Part shown: in pieces, positions 60,856 through 64,000 of the stretch
How the letters are laid out: each line of letters starts with the position of its first letter
How positions within the stretch are numbered: position 1 is the first letter of the stretch
Source: Tanypteryx hageni
Taxonomy: Eukaryota; Arthropoda; Insecta; Odonata; Petaluridae
Direction: 5' to 3'
Length of the DNA stretch: 64,000 nt
Assembly (NCBI GenBank): GCA_028673005.1
Contig: CM054114.1
Location: forward strand, 130,406,470 to 130,470,469
Made by a program: the position numbers and the translations under genes
Notes under the pieces: model-generated
What the model was told of the DNA's origin: nothing
Seen by the model: the letters and a program-made list of their open reading frames with translations, nothing else
Database searches by the model: none

Positions 60856-62347
60856 TGGTAGAGCACCGATTTTCCGGGGCCCGATTAACCATGGGGTGGA
60901 TTATCCATGGTTGTGGATGGAGAGTCGAATTATTTTCACATTTTACATTGTTGGAGTCTGATCTTTTATTCTCATTTCCGTTACATTTTAAGTTTAGTTT
61001 GGTGTTGTTCGTTGGTGATGTATTTACACGTTCACATTGTTGGAGTCTGATCTTATATAAACTCGCACTCCCATTAAAGCAAGAGTTCGTAGATTGAGGT
61101 CTTTTGTGATATTTCGCGGCGTGAAAAAGTTCCCAGTCTTTTGGAATTTTCAGAGGAAATTAATAATTTTATTGTCATCCAAGCAAGATATATTTAACAC
61201 GAACAATTTTCTCTTTGTCGAAGTTATTGTAAACCCTTGAAAAGGCTGAGCAAACAAAAACAGATGGTTTTCATGGTTGAAAGGAAATGTGAAATATTTA
61301 AAAGACCCAAAAAAGGTGAAAGTGTTTCAAGCTTAGCGGACGAATTCGGAATTGGTCAACAAATTGTGTGGAACATTATCAAATACAGGTCGAAACTTAA
61401 ACAATTTTTTCTAATTGTGAAACATTTGCCAGAGCATCTCAAAGAAAATCAATGAGATGTGCGACATATGAGGAACTTGATTTGGTCATGATTAAAGTGA
61501 TTCCACCAACAAAGAGCGGAAGGAATTCCAATATCAGGGCCAATGATTTTGAATCAGGCAAAATATTATTTCCAAAAATTAGAGATTACTGGGACATTTG
61601 AATTATCTTCCTGTTGGTTAAAACGGTTTAAAGAGAGGCATGGCATAAGGGAGCTACAAATATAGTGTGAACAACTAAATGCCGATAACATAGGAGCTAC
61701 AGTGTTTTGTGATGAGTTTGAAAGACTAATCAAGAGAAGGGTCTTGTTCTGGACCAATTGATGCAATTGACATGGAAGAAGTTGCTCCATTAATTGTTAA
61801 ATCATTGAAAAAAGTCGAGAGATTCCAAGATATGGATGAAGAAAATGTTAATGAATGGTTCAAGGTCGATGAAAATGAACCTGGATATAAAAGAATGACG
61901 GATGATGAGTTGATCCAAAGTGCCAATGGCTGGCCCGAGCAATTCTACATAAGCAGAGGAAGGAGAGGATGACAAAGAGCTGCAATCATCCTGTAACGTA
62001 AGCTGTAAAGAGGCACTCTCAGCTGCAGAGACATTATTCCAGTTCATGGAAAATCAAGACGAGTTGTCTATGTTGACTTGTTACAAATTCATGGATACAT
62101 AAAAAAATTCAAAAACAAAAGAATTACAGACTTTTTGAAAAAGTGACCTGTTTTAAAATAGTAAATCATTTCATTTTTTTTTTAGATAATGTTTATAATG
62201 TAATTGCATATGTGTAATATTGTTTTAATAATGTATTCAATTAATTTAACAATAATTCTAAAAAACATTCAATTTGGTTTATTCATGTTTTTTATTATCT
62301 GGGTCCTGGTCCCCCCCCCATTACCATGGTTAATTGGCGCTGTACTG
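60856..62347 (+). mobile_element. Tigger-type element 3, internally deleted
   Basis: The left end GGTAGAGCACCGATTTTCCG and the right end CCATGGTTAATTGGCGCTGTACTG are imperfect inverted repeats sharing GATTAACCATGG, with TA at both sides. Transposase remains lie inside in + orientation. Confidence 0.7.
61237..61972 (+). pseudogene. Tigger 3 transposase remnant lacking the DDE core
   Basis: 61237-61390 encodes the first HTH (KCEIFKRPKKGESVSSLADE, FGIGQQIVWNIIKYRS). 61510-61660 in another frame has the second HTH (PISGPMILNQAKYYFQKLE, CWLKRFKERHGIRE). Then comes NADNIGATVFCDEFERL, and 61772-61972 gives the acidic C-terminal part (FKVDENEPGYKRMTDDELI). The catalytic domain expected between about 61730 and 61750 is missing, so it could never be catalytic. 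Confidence 0.8.
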
Positions 62348-62360
62348 TAATCACCATATA

Positions 62361-62600
62361 CAGTAAAACCCCCTATTTTTGCTATCGGAATGTATATTTT
62401 CCCACTATTTACAACATTTTATATGGGTCCCATCAATTTTCCTATGATTCCAATGCAAGTAAAACACTGTATTTACATTATTTTATTTTAAGTTTTCCTG
62501 CTATTCATGTCATTTTACATTAGAATTTCCAATTTTTTAAAGCAATTTAGCATGGGATTCCCAACAGTTTTAAAAAATTTTCAGCTTAGCTTTGCAAAAA
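62361..62600. repeat. pogo-type end with internal repeats
   Basis: TA + CAGTAAAACCCCCTATTTTT and then loosely repeated TTTTCC..ATTTAC..CATTTTA blocks, as seen in pogo-type MITE ends. The partner end is not identified. Confidence 0.4.
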
Positions 62601-62841
62601 ATCCGAACTCTTTTGGGCAAAGATTTCAAAAATGATGGCAGAGTAGGAAGAGTGCCCCTAGAGACAGATATATGAACTCTTTCTTTTTAAAAACTTTCTG
62701 CACTTGCATTAATGGATGCTATTCAGGAACAGCAAGCATACTTAGAGATGAAAATATGAACTCCTTGGGGTGAAAACTTCGAAACCTCGTACATAAATCA
62801 CACTATCTGAGCATAAACAGCACACCTAGATATGGAATATA

Positions 62842-62950
62842 CAGTCAGTCCTCAACTTAAGACTTATGACGCTCTGGACTTATGACATTTACAAATTTAG
62901 GAACGTGCTCCAGACTTAAGGCACTGCTCCACACTCAAGTCATTGTCTCC
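62842..62950. repeat. Tigger-type end fragment
   Basis: TA + CAGTCAGTCCTCAACTTAAG followed by ACTTATGACGCTCTGGACTT, close in style to Tigger ends with subterminal ACTTATGAC repeats. No opposite end before 64000. Confidence 0.5.
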
Positions 62951-64000
62951 TTAAATCCCTTCTACACGAGTTATTAGATTTCGGTCAACGAAAGACATTC
63001 CGAGTGATGCCGAGCATAGTTAAAACCAGAAGTAGTATTGGTAAAACATATTTTTAGCATGTACGGTAATTTATATTTCCGCAGGTTTAATCCCTGAGAA
63101 AACTGTGATTACGAAATTGTTATTTTTTGAGTGGCATTTTTCGACTAAGTCATTTAGTACAACAAATAAATACACAAATATTATTAGTATAATCTTTTGG
63201 ATCAAATTGTTCTGCCATGGGTAAGTGCCACATTTCTTGCAGAGATAAATGGTTGATAGCACATACAAAAAACAGACTGGAAGCTGTGGGGACATCTTAT
63301 TTCTGGCACAATGCACTTAAAAGGAAGTTAACTTATTGAAAAAAAATCCTTTAATAGAAACCTCTAGTATGAGGTACATTAAAAAATGAGAAAGCCAGGG
63401 GCAAGTGACAGAGATGCAACTCCCTCCCTTTGCTCCCTGGACAATTTTCCAGAAAAATGTTATGTGGGAAATGTAATGGAAACCCAAGCATACTATACTA
63501 GCATCTTAATTAGGCATCTATCATCATATAAGTTGCAAGATAAAAACAGTAAAATTTCTGAAAAGTAATAATCAACTGGGTTAGGTGCTATGTTACAAAC
63601 TGTTCATTTAGGCATGCCTGTATAAAAGTAATTTTAGTCTTTTTGGATCAGCAATCATGACTTACATAATTGAATTTTATCTTGTTTTGTTGATACAGCA
63701 TTGTAAAAGTTCATTGTTTATGTGATATTTCTTTTATATCACTCAGGCCAGTCCTCCCATACTCTCAGATGTAAAATTTGCATTTTCTACTTCTTAACCA
63801 TGTAATAAAACTTCTTTAAATACAGTGTTTAGAAAAAAATTAATTGCAGTGAGGTAACTTCGAATGTGAACTACCAGTGGTGTCACATTACTGGAAACAT
63901 ACCAAAATTCAATTCAACTTATTGAATCTGTTAAGTGTGCATTAATCATACTTACCATGGTTCTAAGTCCTGTTTTAATCATTATTTCTGATATGGCATA
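62951..64000. other. Intron 14, right part, no exon recognised
   Basis: AT-rich. I searched it for the expected continuation of the TOP3B tail (a CxxC with FCDP-like sequence and an RGG-rich end) and found none. Confidence 0.6.

Noticed and set aside
57630..64000. Possible last TOP3B exon
   Set aside because: No frame matches the expected Cys-rich/RGG tail. The VFCDEFERL-like hit near 61700 belongs to the Tigger 3 transposase.
1..64000. CRISPR array, operon, prophage or defence island
   Set aside because: The window is intron-containing animal DNA; the repeats are transposon ends and minisatellites.

Overview
The window is animal nuclear DNA, most likely from an arthropod and probably an insect. 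It is AT-rich, has spliceosomal introns with GT..AG borders, and is crowded with animal-type transposons: piggyBac, Tigger/pogo, mariner, hAT, a CR1-like LINE and a Penelope-like element. One host gene dominates it. This is DNA topoisomerase 3-beta (TOP3B) on the + strand, with fourteen coding exons between 6522 and 57629. They join in frame to 783 codons and include the Toprim acidic residues, the catalytic tyrosine and most of the zinc-binding tail. The final exon or exons, coding for the last part of the tail, are not in the window, so the gene continues past 64000.

Layout. 1-4450 is sequence with no recognisable exon, probably intron or flank of a minus-strand gene. 4455-4800 is a 176-bp tandem duplication. 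4828-5114 (minus) is the first coding exon of a secreted or membrane leucine-rich-repeat protein. 5115-6497 is a GC-rich stretch between two divergent genes, presumably a shared promoter. From 6522 to the end lie TOP3B and its introns. Introns 1-4 are short and free of recognised elements. Introns 5, 6, 8, 9, 10, 12, 13 and 14 are expanded by mobile DNA. Intron 8 alone is 17.7 kb and holds an RT-deleted LINE, a DD41D mariner relic, dispersed repeats with a nested Tigger MITE, a foldback element, an almost open Tigger transposase and a piggyBac relic.

Everything apart from TOP3B and the LRR exon is transposon-derived or unassigned. The transposase genes are broken by frameshifts or stops, or lack their core. 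I found no new multi-gene system, CRISPR array, rRNA or functional tRNA. The points most worth following are: nested insertions, one with its empty site preserved in a paralogous repeat; TA-flanked MITE families sharing an iterated GTATAA-type word; inverted repeats that bracket TOP3B exons and could favour circular RNAs; and a tRNA-like sequence in a small foldback element inside a piggyBac inside a Tigger.
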